Shown: one piece after another, positions 5,603 through 5,897 of the stretch
Numbering within the stretch: the first letter of the stretch is position 1
Layout: the number at the start of each line of letters is the position of its first letter
Source of the DNA: Acidobacteriota bacterium
GTDB taxonomy: Bacteria; Acidobacteriota; Terriglobia; Terriglobales; Acidobacteriaceae
Length of the DNA: 5,897 nt
Reading direction: 5' to 3'
Assembly: GCA_021779695.1 (NCBI GenBank)
Contig: JAJYAE010000281.1
Span: 1 to 5,897 of the forward strand
The notes under the pieces: model-generated
Told to the model about the DNA's origin: nothing
The model's database searches: none
What the model saw: the letters and a program-made list of their open reading frames with translations, nothing else
Position numbers and translations under genes: made by a program

Positions 5603-5897
5603 CCGCGCGGCCTCTGGGTGGAAATACGGCGAGAAGGTGCATTGCGCGCGGGATTTGGCTGCCGGTTGGAGGGTTCAAGCAGGGGATCTCCAGCTCTTCG
5701 GTGGAGAAGATCATTTCTCAATCCCACACGGTGGATTCTTCAGCGACTTGTGGGAGTGCATGCCGCAGAACATCTTCGCCTGCCCTTTCGTTTTTCTGTG
5801 ATGTTCGACTTCATTGTCTCTTCGACCTCATCCGCAGTCTCGCCACTGAGATTGACATTGCATTTCATGACGCCGGGCTGTGAGTGTCCAACCGCCG

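Larger units (their letters stand above)
5465..5897. other. 433-base upstream region without a convincing complete gene
   Basis: The stretch before the permease holds the palindrome, promoter-like pair and direct repeat listed separately. It also has an 11-base palindrome CCGAATTTCGG (5586-5596) and a 14-base palindrome AGGCCGCGCGGCCT (5600-5613). Plus-strand frames in this region look like non-protein translations. On the minus strand a frame is open from the right edge (5895) to a TGA at 5742-5740. It contains an ATG at 5868 and the protein-like stretch NLSGETADEVEETMKSN, but ends in a low-quality basic/Cys-rich tail. It may be the 3' end of a neighbouring gene, a decayed gene or chance. 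Two further tiny frames (5773-5711 and 5714 onward) overlap by ATGA but are not recognisable. Confidence 0.45.

Noticed and set aside
5494..5883. Plus-strand frame of 129 codons in the region upstream of the permease
   Set aside because: TTG start without a ribosome binding site and a composition unlike a protein; no recognisable motif. It spans the promoter-like and palindromic elements.
1..5897. CRISPR array, insertion sequence, tRNA, rRNA or integrase site
   Set aside because: No regularly spaced repeats, transposase frame, terminal inverted repeats or cloverleaf-like segment were seen on either strand.

Overview
The window reads as one co-directional gene block on the minus strand, in transcription order: FtsX/MacB-type ABC permease (5464-4331), family-1 (UGT/CrtX-like) glycosyltransferase (4154-2850), ABC ATPase of the LolD/MacB group (2525-1860), secreted LolA-like lipid-carrier-type protein (1863-1069), and membrane-anchored alpha/beta hydrolase (1072-44). 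The last three are joined by two ATGA start/stop overlaps and are almost certainly one translationally coupled unit. The first two genes are separated from each other and from that unit by 176- and 324-base gaps, with no convincing terminator in either, so a single operon is likely but not proven.

Organism: moderately GC-rich DNA from a diderm bacterium, since a LolA-like periplasmic protein implies an outer membrane. The gene styles (short MacB-type permease with a PF17131-like LolA protein, CrtX-like glycosyltransferase, N-terminally anchored hydrolase) are reminiscent of soil Acidobacteriota. That assignment is an impression, not a result; there is no marker gene here.

Layout: 1-43 holds a GC-rich hairpin just past the last gene, a possible transcript end. 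44-2525 is the coupled ATPase/LolA-like/hydrolase cluster. 2526-2849 is a non-coding leader with an inverted repeat, an AT-rich patch and one candidate 30-residue small ORF. 2850-4154 is the glycosyltransferase. 4155-4330 is a short spacer. 4331-5464 is the permease. 5465-5897 has no convincing complete gene and looks like the control region: a candidate sigma-70-type promoter, a short direct repeat, two palindromes and a hairpin in the presumed 5' leader. An open frame of 51 codons runs off the right edge.

How the genes may work together (inference): permease plus ATPase would form an inner-membrane lipid-extruding ABC machine of the LolCDE/MacB kind. The LolA-like protein would take the released lipid across the periplasm. 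The glycosyltransferase would put a sugar on a hydrophobic aglycone in the cytoplasm before export, and the hydrolase could trim or transfer an acyl group at the membrane. The simplest reading is a locus for making and exporting a glycosylated lipid or terpenoid. Each protein belongs to a recognisable family; the combination, the single permease and the absence of a membrane-fusion protein are the less ordinary parts.
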